16,758 nucleotides of DNA from Candidatus Iainarchaeum sp. (GTDB lineage: Archaea > Iainarchaeota > Iainarchaeia > Iainarchaeales > JAXPJC01). This document shows, piece by piece, positions 6,816 to 13,342 of the stretch (position 1 is the stretch's first letter; each line of letters begins with the position of its first letter). The stretch lies in the NCBI GenBank assembly GCA_018304445.1, contig JAGVWD010000018.1, positions 1 to 16,758 of the forward strand. Direction: 5' to 3'. The notes under the pieces are model-generated. The model ran no database searches, had not been told where the DNA came from, and was given only the letters and a program-made list of their open reading frames with translations. Both the position numbers and the translations under genes were made by a program.

Positions 6816-7118
6816 ATGGCATGCAAAAAAGCAAGGGGAAAAAGGGCGAAAACCCGCGACAAGTTCAAGATGAAAAGCACAAAGCTCAGCGTGAGCAGGG
6901 AGCTTGCTGATATGGCCCTCGGAACAAGGGCGCAGATAACTGTAAATCCGTCAATGCATTCGGGAATGCCTGTTGCGCGCTATCAGGGAAGGACCGTAAG
7001 CGTTGTTGGCAGGCAGGGCGGCATGCTGAATGTTTCGCTGATGGAAAGCAAGGGCAAAAAGAATTTTTTGGTCCACCCCGCGCACCTTACGCCAGCAAAT
7101 AAGGAGGAAGCGTCATGA
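6816..7118 (+). CDS. rpl21e: Large-subunit ribosomal protein L21e (eL21)
   Basis: The 100-residue protein is eL21, a small basic protein of the archaeal/eukaryotic large ribosomal subunit. It shows the basic N-terminal start ACKKARGKRAKTRDKFK, an SH3-like barrel region with VNPSMHSGMPVARYQGRTV, and a C-terminal VHPAHLTP. These match the family pattern (GxPHxxYxGRTGxV..., VxPxHL). The ATG at 6816 is preceded at five bases by GGGAGTGA. A TTG farther upstream (6780) would add 12 residues not expected in the family and is rejected. It is first gene of the operon and its last codons overlap the rpoF start by four bases (ATGA). Confidence 0.95.
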   Translation: MACKKARGKRAKTRDKFKMKSTKLSVSRELADMALGTRAQITVNPSMHSGMPVARYQGRTVSVVGRQGGMLNVSLMESKGKKNFLVHPAHLTPANKEEAS

Positions 7119-7453
7119 TCGGGAAGAAAATGATTTCAATGAGGCAGATTCCGCTTTACGAGGTCAAGGAAATCCTTGAGCAGCGCCAGGAAAAATCAGA
7201 GCTTGGCTACGAGCAGAAATTAACGCATGATTATGTGAAGAAATTCGCGAAAGTATCCAAGGCCAAAGGCGATAAGGCGCTTGCGGATATAAAGGCGATT
7301 GGGGATATGGATGATGCGCTTGCAATAAAAATAATTGATTCAATGCCGGGAAGCATTGATGTCCTGCGCCTTCTGATTCCGAAAGGAAGCAAGATTACGG
7401 AAGAGCAGCAGCAGAATATACTGAAGATCGTGGGAACATACAGCAAGAAGTAA
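7115..7453 (+). CDS. rpoF: RNA polymerase subunit Rpb4 (RpoF)
   Basis: The 112-residue protein is subunit F of archaeal RNA polymerase, which with Rpb7/RpoE forms the stalk that helps open promoters and guides RNA. The pattern fits: an N-terminal VKEILEQRQEKSELGYEQKLTHDYVKKFAKV helical tip that contacts Rpb7, then an HRDC-like C-terminal bundle with MPGSIDVLRLLIPKGSKITEEQQQNILKIV, close to the family IPKxxxxSxExxxxIL. Its ATG overlaps the rpl21e stop and follows AAGGAGG at 7101-7107. Its TAA shares a base with the ATG of the DUF655 gene. Rpb7 is not in this window. The rpl21e-rpoF-DUF655 order is widely conserved in archaea. Confidence 0.95.
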   Translation: MIGKKMISMRQIPLYEVKEILEQRQEKSELGYEQKLTHDYVKKFAKVSKAKGDKALADIKAIGDMDDALAIKIIDSMPGSIDVLRLLIPKGSKITEEQQQNILKIVGTYSKK

Positions 7454-8073
7454 TGTTATTTAGGCCTCAAGGGGAGCGAAGGGAAATGCTTACTGAAGAA
7501 CACGCAATTGTGCTGGATTATCTGGCGAGGGGCAAGCCCAGCAGTTACAAAACCGAAGCGGTTGCGCAGGTAATAGGGATTGAGCATTTCACCCTGCTTG
7601 AGATAGTTCCGAAAGCGGAACTGAAAACAATGGAAGAGGTCTACATAGGAAGGGAAGAAAGGGAAAAGGTTGAGAGGATAAAGCAGCGCATTACCTATGG
7701 GGAGCTTACAAACAATTCCATTGCTGAAATTGAAAAGGCAATAGAAACCATTGTCAGCAAGAATGAGAAAAGGTTTGTTGAGTTTTTCAACACTTCAGGC
7801 GCGATTACAATACGCAGGCACACGCTTGAATTGCTTCCTGGAATGGGAAAAAAGCACCTGTTCAGCATCCTTGAGGAAAGGCAGAAAAAGCCGTTTGAAT
7901 CCTTCTCAGACATTGAGCAGCGCGTGCATCTGATGCCCAGCGTCCTGCACACGATAGTTAAGCGCATAGTTGAGGAGCTTATGGGCGAGGCAGAAAAGCA
8001 CTACCTTTTCGCAAGGCCGCCAGTAAAGAAAGACGAGTTCTTCCAGGGCAGGCGCGAGAGGGATAGCTTTTAA
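7453..8073 (+). CDS. DUF655 family protein
   Basis: This 206-residue protein matches the archaeal DUF655 family, regularly found after rpoF and before ksgA. Visible features are an N-terminal AIVLDYLARGKP strand-turn, an OB-like region ending VYIGREEREKVERIKQRITYGELTNNS, and a C-terminal part with ITIRRHTLELLPGMGKKHLFSILEERQKKPFESFSDI. The last resembles the helix-hairpin-helix of RuvA/ComEA-like DNA- or RNA-binding domains (LPGxGxK). A role in RNA or DNA handling is thus plausible but unproven. The ATG at 7453 overlaps the rpoF stop. A second in-frame ATG at 7486 (MLTEEHAIV), preceded by a GGGGAGCG, fits the family start better, so the first 11 residues are uncertain. Confidence 0.9.
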   Translation: MLFRPQGERREMLTEEHAIVLDYLARGKPSSYKTEAVAQVIGIEHFTLLEIVPKAELKTMEEVYIGREEREKVERIKQRITYGELTNNSIAEIEKAIETIVSKNEKRFVEFFNTSGAITIRRHTLELLPGMGKKHLFSILEERQKKPFESFSDIEQRVHLMPSVLHTIVKRIVEELMGEAEKHYLFARPPVKKDEFFQGRRERDSF

Positions 8074-8077
8074 TAAT
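8067..8077 (+). promoter_or_regulatory. Internal TATA-like promoter before lemA-htpX
   Basis: GCTTTTAATAA covers the stop codon of the DUF655 gene. Its centre near 8072 predicts a start near 8099, giving a 17-nt leader that contains AAGGAGGG. If real, lemA and htpX can be transcribed apart from the ribosomal operon they sit in. Confidence 0.4.
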
Positions 8078-8115
8078 GTAATCACATAATAATAAGCAAA
8101 TAAGGAGGGCAGAAA

Positions 8116-8673
8116 ATGGTATGGGAATGGGTCGCTGTCGGGATTGTTGTTTTAATAGCGATAGTTTTGGTTCTTATATACAACGGGCTTATTGGACTGC
8201 GCAACCGCATGCAGAATGCATGGGCGCAGATTGATGTGCAATTGAAAAGAAGGGCGGATCTGATTCCGAATTTAGTCGAAGCAGTAAAGGGCTATATGAA
8301 GCACGAAAAGAGCGTTTTTGAGAATGTTACGAAAGCGCGCTCGGCAATGCTCAGCGCAGGGAGCGTAAAGGAGAAGGCGCAGGCAGACAACATGCTCACA
8401 GGCGCGCTGAAAACACTTTTCGCAGTAGCTGAAAACTATCCAGCATTGCGAGCTTCAGAAAATTTCAACATGCTGCAGGAAGAGCTTTCGGGAACTGAAA
8501 GCAAGATTGCATACGCAAGGCAGTTCTATAATGATTCAATAATGGCCTACAACATGGGTCTGCAGACCTTCCCGAACAACATTGTTGCGGGAGCGCTCGG
8601 CTTCAGGCAGACCAATGATTACTTTGAAGCAGGGGCGGCTGAAAGGGCGCCTGTAAAAGTGAAGTTTGAATGA
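8116..8673 (+). CDS. lemA: LemA family membrane protein
   Basis: The 185-residue protein has one N-terminal membrane segment (about 4-24) followed by the LemA signature [42 protein letters not shown] and, later, [26 protein letters not shown]. The rest is a long helical bundle in the cytoplasm or outside, ending with a short tail (APVKVKFE). LemA function is not settled; in bacteria it is often encoded beside HtpX or TPM-domain proteins and linked to envelope stress. Here it is directly upstream of htpX (spacing 34-46 bp), which supports the same partnership. The start is firm: AAGGAGGG lies six bases ahead of the ATG. Its place between DUF655 and ksgA breaks the usual archaeal gene order. 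Confidence 0.95.
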   Translation: MVWEWVAVGIVVLIAIVLVLIYNGLIGLRNRMQNAWAQIDVQLKRRADLIPNLVEAVKGYMKHEKSVFENVTKARSAMLSAGSVKEKAQADNMLTGALKTLFAVAENYPALRASENFNMLQEELSGTESKIAYARQFYNDSIMAYNMGLQTFPNNIVAGALGFRQTNDYFEAGAAERAPVKVKFE

Positions 8674-8719
8674 AAAAGGCGAAATGCCGGAAACTAGGGG
8701 CTTCTGATTGGTGAAGGCA

Positions 8720-9625
8720 ATGCCTGATGCAACGCGCACTTCAGTTTATGACCGGATTGCATTGAACAGAAGCAAAAGCCTGATTCTCTTTTCCCTGTTT
8801 TTTGTTTTCATAGTTTTTCTGGGATACACGTTCGGGATGCTGTTCGGAAGCGCGTATTTCGGGCTGATAATCGCCTTTGTTATTGCATTTCTGCTTTTTT
8901 TTGCTTCCTACTACTATTCAGACTCAATAGTCCTGGGAATTTCCGGCGCAAGGGAAGTAAAGCACAGCGAATTCCCCTTCCTTGACAATGCCGTTGAGGG
9001 ATTAGCAATTGCCTCAGGGATTCCAAAGCCAAGGCTTTATATAATAAATGACACCGCGCCCAATGCTTTTGCCACAGGAAGGAATCCGCAGAAATCCGTA
9101 ATCTGCGTTACAACAGGGCTTCTGCAGAAACTCAATCGCAATGAACTGGAAGCTGTGCTGGGGCATGAGATGTCGCACATAAAGAACTATGACACGCGCC
9201 TGATGGTAATTACGGTTGTTCTTGTGGGAGTTATAGTCCTTCTGAGCGACTGGATAATAAGGAGCATGTGGTATGGAAGGCCGGGCAACAGGGACATGGG
9301 GAAGGCAGGGATTGCAATTCTCGCCATTGGAATTGTATTTGCAATTCTAAGCCCCTTCATAGCGCAGATAATAAAGATGGCAATTTCGCGCAAGAGGGAA
9401 TTCCTTGCGGATGCGGATTCCGCGCTGCTTACAAAAAATCCCCCCGCGCTGGCCTCGGCGCTTGAAAAGATTTCCTCGGACAAGGAGCCCCTGGAGGCTG
9501 CGAACAAGGCAACAGCGCACCTCTATATTATTAATCCATTAAAAAATTACAAGGGCTGGCTTGACAATTTGTTTTCTACCCATCCCCCAATAAAAGAGCG
9601 CATTGCCGCGCTGAGGGGAATGTAA
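8720..9625 (+). CDS. htpX: HtpX-like membrane zinc metallopeptidase (M48B)
   Basis: HtpX is an integral membrane peptidase that degrades damaged membrane proteins. From ATG 8720 the protein is 301 residues: two N-terminal membrane segments (about 22-64), then IPKPRLYIINDTAPNAFATG (family motif), the zinc site GHEMSHIKN with HEMSH at 149-153, another hydrophobic pair, and KREFLADADSA (E227 as third zinc ligand), ending with STHPPIKERIAAL. All expected M48B motifs are present. The start is uncertain: GTG 8711 and TTG 8708 are in frame, but GGTGA at 8710-8714 is well placed for ATG 8720, and MPDATRTSVYDRIALNR then begins close to the family start. It pairs with lemA and ends 10 bp before ksgA. 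Confidence 0.94.
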   Translation: MPDATRTSVYDRIALNRSKSLILFSLFFVFIVFLGYTFGMLFGSAYFGLIIAFVIAFLLFFASYYYSDSIVLGISGAREVKHSEFPFLDNAVEGLAIASGIPKPRLYIINDTAPNAFATGRNPQKSVICVTTGLLQKLNRNELEAVLGHEMSHIKNYDTRLMVITVVLVGVIVLLSDWIIRSMWYGRPGNRDMGKAGIAILAIGIVFAILSPFIAQIIKMAISRKREFLADADSALLTKNPPALASALEKISSDKEPLEAANKATAHLYIINPLKNYKGWLDNLFSTHPPIKERIAALRGM

Positions 9626-9635
9626 TAGTGGTCCT

Positions 9636-10448
9636 ATGTCCCTGCTTGCAGAACTGAATTCGCTGATGCACAAGTACCGCTTCACCCCTGACAGGAAAGC
9701 AAACCAGTGCTTTCTTATTGATGAGCCAATAATAAAAAAATTCATCCATGAAATTTCCCCCAAGAAAAATGAGACAATACTCGAGATTGCCCCCGGCGCA
9801 GGCTTCCTTACGCTGGAGCTCGCGAAAAAATCAGATGTAATTGCAATTGAGCGGGATGCCGCGCTTTTTGAGGCGCTGAAGCAGGAAATTACTTCAGGGA
9901 ATGCCAATTTTTACAACGGGGGCATAATTGAAATTCTGCATTTGCTCCCAAAATTCAGCAAGGTTGCCTGCTCCCAGCCCTATGCGCTTTCCTCGGAGGA
10001 GATGTTCGCCCTGCTTTCCAGGGATTTTGAACTGGCAGTCCTTGCGTTCCAGACTGAATTTGCGGAAAAGCTGCTTGCGGAGCCCGGCTTCATTGATTAT
10101 TCCGCGCTTTCGGTAATGGCAAATTATTTCTACAGCGCGGAAATTATTTCGAAAATTCCCGGAAATTCCTTCTTCCCAAATGCGCCCGGGCAGATTGCAA
10201 TGCTGAAGATGAAATCCAAGGGCAAATTCTCAGAAATAAGGAATCCTGCGCTTTTCGGGAAATTCCTCAAATCCCTTTTCAGGTTCAGGAACAAGAACCT
10301 CTCAAATGCGCTTCAGAACATCTCAAAAATTATGGGAGAGGAAATGCCAAAAGAAAAAATTCCTAAAAACAGCAAACTTGCAGATGAAAAGATTTACCTT
10401 ATCGGGCCGAAGGATTTTGTGAATCTCTACAAGGAAATTTTCCAATAG
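9636..10448 (+). CDS. ksgA: KsgA/Dim1-family rRNA adenine dimethyltransferase, diverged active site
   Basis: KsgA/Dim1 uses S-adenosylmethionine to dimethylate two adjacent adenines in helix 45 of 16S rRNA during small-subunit assembly. The 270-residue protein has the family layout: NQCFLIDEPII (23-33; QNFLxD motif), LEIAPGAGFLT (49-59; SAM motif I), AIERD (70-74; acidic motif II), FQTEFAEKLLAEPG (138-151), and FFPNAP (179-184). Two normally conserved residues differ. The GD of motif III reads GG (95-96), and motif IV NLPY reads SQPY (113-116). The C-terminal FxPxPKVDSAV has become FFPNAPGQIAML. It follows htpX by 10 bp without a clear ribosome site and ends three bp from the convergent deoA stop. 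Gene context (rpl21e-rpoF-DUF655 upstream) supports orthology; retention of activity is uncertain. Confidence 0.88.
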   Translation: MSLLAELNSLMHKYRFTPDRKANQCFLIDEPIIKKFIHEISPKKNETILEIAPGAGFLTLELAKKSDVIAIERDAALFEALKQEITSGNANFYNGGIIEILHLLPKFSKVACSQPYALSSEEMFALLSRDFELAVLAFQTEFAEKLLAEPGFIDYSALSVMANYFYSAEIISKIPGNSFFPNAPGQIAMLKMKSKGKFSEIRNPALFGKFLKSLFRFRNKNLSNALQNISKIMGEEMPKEKIPKNSKLADEKIYLIGPKDFVNLYKEIFQ

Positions 10449-10451
10449 CGG

Positions 10452-11964
10452 TCATTCGAATTTCTCAAGCACTATTTCCCCGGTTTCTACTGCGCTGTTC
10501 TTTTTTGCGAATTCCCCCGCAAGCTCGAGCTTGCGCATATTCTCGGCATAAATTTCAAACAGCGGCTGCTCGGGCTTTAATTTTTCCCCCTTTGAAACAA
10601 GCAGCATTACCCCCGCCCTGCTGTCCGCAGGAGCCCCGGCAATCCTTGCAATAGTGCTGAGCAATCTCACATTTATGCTCTTCACAGTGCCATCGCCATT
10701 TGCCCTTACGACATGCTTGAATTTTGCAAGTTTTGTGTCCTCGGAGCTTAATGTCTTTCCTCCCTGCGCCTTTATTATCTGCCTCATCTTCTCAAGCGCC
10801 TTCTTATTTGCAAGCAACTGTTTTGCGGCATCAAATCCTTTTCCGCGCTGCGCCTTTCCGCACAGTTCAAGGAGCGCGCCCGCAAGCTCGCAGGCCTTCT
10901 GCGCAAGGTTGTCAAATCTTTTCCCTTCAAGTATCTCAAGGACATATTTCGCTTCAAGCGCGGGCCCAAAAGCCTTTCCAGAAGGCTCAGTCCCGTCAGT
11001 AATAAGCGCTTCCACTCTCATCCCCAGTTTTTTCCCAACCTCAACAAATTTCTTTGCAAGGTTTTCAGCGCGCTCGCGGGTCTGGATTTTCACATCAGGC
11101 CCCACCGGCAGGTCAAATACAACGTACTTTGCGCCGACGCTTGCCTTTTTGCTTACAACGCTTGCAATTATCTATTATCTTGTCATCCACTGGCGCAAGA
11201 TCAACCGCGCCTCCCCACACAATTACGCCGCCGATTTTCTCGGTAATTGATTTTATCTGCTCGATTGAAAGGTTTACAGGGGCAAGGACTTCCATTGCGT
11301 CCGCTGTTCCTGCGCAGCTTGTAACTGCACGTGAGGAAGTTTTAGGAATGTAACAGCCCGCTGCAGCAACTATTGGCACAACAATCATTGTCGCCCTGCC
11401 GTTTATGCCCCCGATACAGTGCTTGTCCACCACAGGAGTTTTCTCAATCTTCAGCTGCTTGCCATCAAGCAACAACGCCCTGGTCATCGAGGTTGTTTCA
11501 TCCAGGTCAAACCCGTGGATATAAACTGCGGCCATGAAAGCGCTTATTTCTATTTCATCCAATTTATTTTTTCCTATATCGCGCACTATTTCTGAAATTT
11601 CCTCAAATGAAAGCTTCTCCCCCTTCATCTTCTTTTTTATGTAAGTGACGCTTTCAGGCTGCGGGCTTGCCTTCACTTCAAGGAAATCGCATTTTTTTAT
11701 TCCCAATTCCCTGCTAACGTCCTTGAACAGCCCAATCTCATTTTTTTTCACCATTGTTGTTGTAAGGTCGGCAACAGTTGTTACGCGCTTTTTTGTTATT
11801 GGGCAGTAAATTTCAATCCTGTCAAGGGGCATTATCCCCAGCTCCTTCGCATCAATCTCATGGATTATTGCAATGAGCTTTCTCGCCTCAATGTCAAACA
11901 GTTTCGCGCGCATTTTCTGCACATAATGCGCATTGTTGTTCTTTGTTTTTATCTGGTCTGCCAT
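10452..11964 (-). pseudogene. deoA: AMP phosphorylase (deoA), frameshifted with about 13 codons missing
   Basis: Archaeal AMP phosphorylase converts AMP and phosphate to adenine and ribose 1,5-bisphosphate, feeding type III RuBisCO. The first frame (11964 to stop 11113) gives the N-terminal domain, VVDKHCIGGINGRATMIVVP (phosphate site), PKTSSRAVTSCAGTADAMEVL, and WGGAVDLAPVDDKIID. There it runs off into basic nonsense. The second frame resumes from about 11168 as IASVVSKKASVGAKYVVFDLP and continues through GPDVKIQTRERAE to the stop at 10452. Between DDKII and IAS the family normally has about 13 more residues, including the arginine equivalent to E. coli thymidine phosphorylase Arg171; they are absent. 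So one deletion of about 35 or 38 bp would explain both gap and frameshift. ATG 11964 is supported by GGATGA upstream and gives a roughly 13-residue N-terminal extension. A sequence error or strain mix in assembly is possible. Confidence 0.85.
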
Positions 11965-12047
11965 TTTTTCATCCCGAATGAGAAATGTCTGTAAAATAAA
12001 ATGAAATTCCTTATTTAATATCCTTTTGTTGCAAAAAAACCGCCGAA

Positions 12048-12063
12048 CGAAAGCTTTATATAG
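12048..12063 (+). promoter_or_regulatory. Distal BRE/TATA promoter of the domain-II-like gene
   Basis: CGAAAGCTTTATATAG has the same BRE-plus-TATA form as the tbp promoter on the opposite strand at 6586-6602. Its centre near 12058 predicts a start near 12085, leaving a leader of about 100 nt before the ATG at 12184. That is long for an archaeon. In the leader, CGGAT (12097-12101) and ATCCG (12107-12111) can form a five-pair hairpin with a five-base loop. Confidence 0.55.
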
Positions 12064-12116
12064 TATGTAAACCTAATATTTTAGTTTGTTTTTGTTCGGA
12101 TTTGTTATCCGCAGCA

Positions 12117-12126
12117 ATTTATAAAC
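12117..12126 (+). promoter_or_regulatory. Proximal TATA-like promoter of the domain-II-like gene
   Basis: ATTTATAAAC centred near 12122 predicts a start near 12149 and a leader of about 35 nt that ends with the strong ribosome site GGAGAGGGTGA. It could be the main promoter, with the distal box (12048-12063) serving a longer transcript. The rest of the 219-bp spacer is A/T-rich and also holds the deoA upstream region. Confidence 0.4.
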
Positions 12127-12183
12127 AAAAGCATATAATATAATTGTCTTCGTTAAGAGAGAAAAAGGAGAGGGTGATAAATT

Positions 12184-12543
12184 ATGAGTCTGGTTTCATT
12201 GACATTCGGCTCCAACAGGCAGCAAATGTCTGTCGGGAAAACTGTTGAAGTTATAAGGCCCTGGGACAGCATCAGGATTGACCCTGCTGTTGAGAACAGG
12301 CTGGAAGTGAAGAAGGTTTCCACTTTCCTGAATTTCGATTACCCCTACATCATTGGCGAGATTTTGCAGGGCGCAGTATGCGAGGGCATGCGGGGAACAT
12401 GCAACGGGATTGAATTTACTGTTGAGGAAGTCAATTCCAAATACGGCGCAATCGCGAAGGCGGGAATGACTGTAGGGCTTGTTGTAAAGGGAATTTCAAA
12501 AGAGCAGATAAACGCAGGCGAAGTAATCATATTGATGCAGTAG
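12184..12543 (+). CDS. Free-standing translation-factor domain II-like beta-barrel protein
   Basis: I do not recognise a named gene. The 119-residue protein has a C-terminal half, about 56-117, that follows the pattern of domain II of translational GTPases (EF-Tu/EF1A/IF2): IIGEILQGAVCEGMRGTCNG, IEFTVEEVNSK, AIAKAGMTVGLVVKGISKEQINAGEVI. The closing AxAGxxVxLxxxGIxxxxIxxGxVI is the hallmark of that barrel. No GTPase domain is present, and the N-terminal half (WDSIRIDPAVENRLEVKKVSTFLNFDYP) is unassigned. Such isolated barrels could bind RNA, tRNA ends or a GTPase partner; no function should be assumed. The start is firm: GGAGAGGGTGA stands six bases before the ATG. It has its own promoter region and is divergent from deoA. 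Confidence 0.75.
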   Translation: MSLVSLTFGSNRQQMSVGKTVEVIRPWDSIRIDPAVENRLEVKKVSTFLNFDYPYIIGEILQGAVCEGMRGTCNGIEFTVEEVNSKYGAIAKAGMTVGLVVKGISKEQINAGEVIILMQ

Positions 12544-12549
12544 AAATTC

Positions 12550-12560
12550 AATTTTATATA
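12550..12560 (+). promoter_or_regulatory. TATA-like promoter of the PIN-domain gene
   Basis: AATTTTATATA lies a few bases after the stop codon of the domain-II-like gene. Its centre near 12556 predicts a start near 12583 and a leader of about 20 nt before ATG 12604. No ribosome site is visible. This spacer has no reading frame that could be a same-strand antitoxin. Confidence 0.4.
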
Positions 12561-12603
12561 CTTCGGCAATCGTCTTAATAATACTTTTGTTCCCCATTCT
12601 ATT

Positions 12604-13038
12604 ATGCTCCTTTATTTGGATTCAAATGTACTGATAAGTTTGATTAGAAATGAATTAAATGGCGGCCTTAGACCGCTTTATCATTACAGCGAGAACTTCT
12701 TCTGCTTGTGCAGAGAGCGGAACATTATTGTAGTTATATCTGGCTTATTCCTAAAAGAAGTCAAATCCAAGACATTTCTAACAGAGAAAGAAATTCTGGA
12801 TTATTTTAAATCAATCTATCTAATCAAATATGAATTAGCCTTCCCAACAGCGAAAGTTGATGAAAGAAATAAAGAACTAAAAGCAAAGGGTTTGCACTAT
12901 CCTGATTCATTGCATGCCGCATATGCTCTTGAAACAAACTGCGAATATCTAGTCACATGGAACAAGAAGGATTTTGAGCCGCTGGAAAATCTGATTAGAG
13001 TTATTTCTCCTGATGAGGTTCGAAACCATATTCCATAA
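12604..13038 (+). CDS. PIN-domain protein (VapC-like putative ribonuclease)
   Basis: The 144-residue protein has the PIN fold acidic quartet: D6 in LLYLDSNVLIS, E52 in FLKEVKS, D101 in LHYPDSLHAAYA, and D123 in LVTWNKKDFEPL. PIN proteins bind Mg2+ or Mn2+ and cut RNA; most small ones like this are VapC toxins. In a usual vapBC operon the antitoxin precedes the toxin on the same strand. Here nothing of that kind is upstream. Instead, a ribbon-helix-helix gene converges on it and the 3' ends overlap by 38 bp. Codon choice (many AGA, AAT, AAA, TTA) is more A/T-rich than in the neighbouring genes, which hints at acquisition by transfer. Target RNA is unknown, and it could be a solitary PIN protein. 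Confidence 0.85.
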   Translation: MLLYLDSNVLISLIRNELNGGLRPLYHYSENFFCLCRERNIIVVISGLFLKEVKSKTFLTEKEILDYFKSIYLIKYELAFPTAKVDERNKELKAKGLHYPDSLHAAYALETNCEYLVTWNKKDFEPLENLIRVISPDEVRNHIP

Positions 13039-13300
13039 GGTGCTCGTTTGCAATTCTTATCCTTTCCTTTCTTGTAAGAGGCTCACCCTTATATCCGCGC
13101 TTGACTGCAAGCCTGGCAAGTTTTTTTGTTGCTTCTCTTATATTTCTCAATTCATCTGCAGTTTTGCTTAATTCTATCATTCTTTCTCTGATGGCATCCT
13201 TTATGAATTCGCTCCTTGAGGAATAGATCCTTGTCTTTTGCAGGACGGCATCCACATCCCTTACAAATTCCCTGTCAACCAATACGCTTAAAGTCGGCAT
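13001..13300 (-). CDS. Ribbon-helix-helix (CopG/MetJ-type) DNA-binding protein
   Basis: The 99-residue protein starts with PTLSVLVDREFVRDVDAVL and continues YSSRSEFIKDAIRERMIEL: a beta strand followed by two helices, with the SRSEFI(K/R)xAI pattern of RHH dimers, which bind palindromes through the paired strand. A Lys/Arg-rich helical tail follows, possibly used for partner binding, as in VapB-type antitoxins. Its last 12 codons overlap the end of the PIN gene on the opposite strand. The message appears leaderless: a TATA box is centred about 30 bp from the ATG and no ribosome site is seen. Immediately before the ATG is a perfect 14-bp palindrome, a likely self-regulatory operator. A role as antitoxin to the PIN protein is inference from adjacency. 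Confidence 0.82.
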   Translation of the reverse strand: MPTLSVLVDREFVRDVDAVLQKTRIYSSRSEFIKDAIRERMIELSKTADELRNIREATKKLARLAVKRGYKGEPLTRKERIRIANEHLMEYGFEPHQEK

Positions 13301-13314
13301 AGTTATATATAACT
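13301..13314. promoter_or_regulatory. 14-bp perfect palindrome at the RHH gene start (candidate operator)
   Basis: AGTTATATATAACT is its own reverse complement and directly abuts the ATG of the RHH gene, covering the predicted transcript start. RHH proteins bind such symmetric sites, so autorepression is a natural reading. The central TATATA could also be a chance A/T palindrome. Confidence 0.45.
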
Positions 13315-13324
13315 AACAAGAACA

Positions 13325-13335
13325 ATTTATAAATA
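13325..13335 (-). promoter_or_regulatory. TATA box of the RHH gene
   Basis: The minus strand reads ATTTATAAATT, centred near 13330. A start 25-27 bp downstream would fall at about 13303, next to the ATG at 13300, implying a leaderless message. It lies in the 42-bp spacer after the pyrF stop codon. Confidence 0.5.
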
Positions 13336-13342
13336 TAGCATT

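Noticed and set aside
11110..11175. Programmed ribosomal frameshifting in deoA
   Set aside because: A frameshift alone could rejoin the frames but cannot supply the missing 13 residues with the substrate-binding Arg; no slippery run or stimulatory structure is seen.
10654..11250. 198-residue plus-strand frame opposite deoA
   Set aside because: Ser/Ala/Pro-rich antisense shadow; the minus strand has strong AMP phosphorylase homology.
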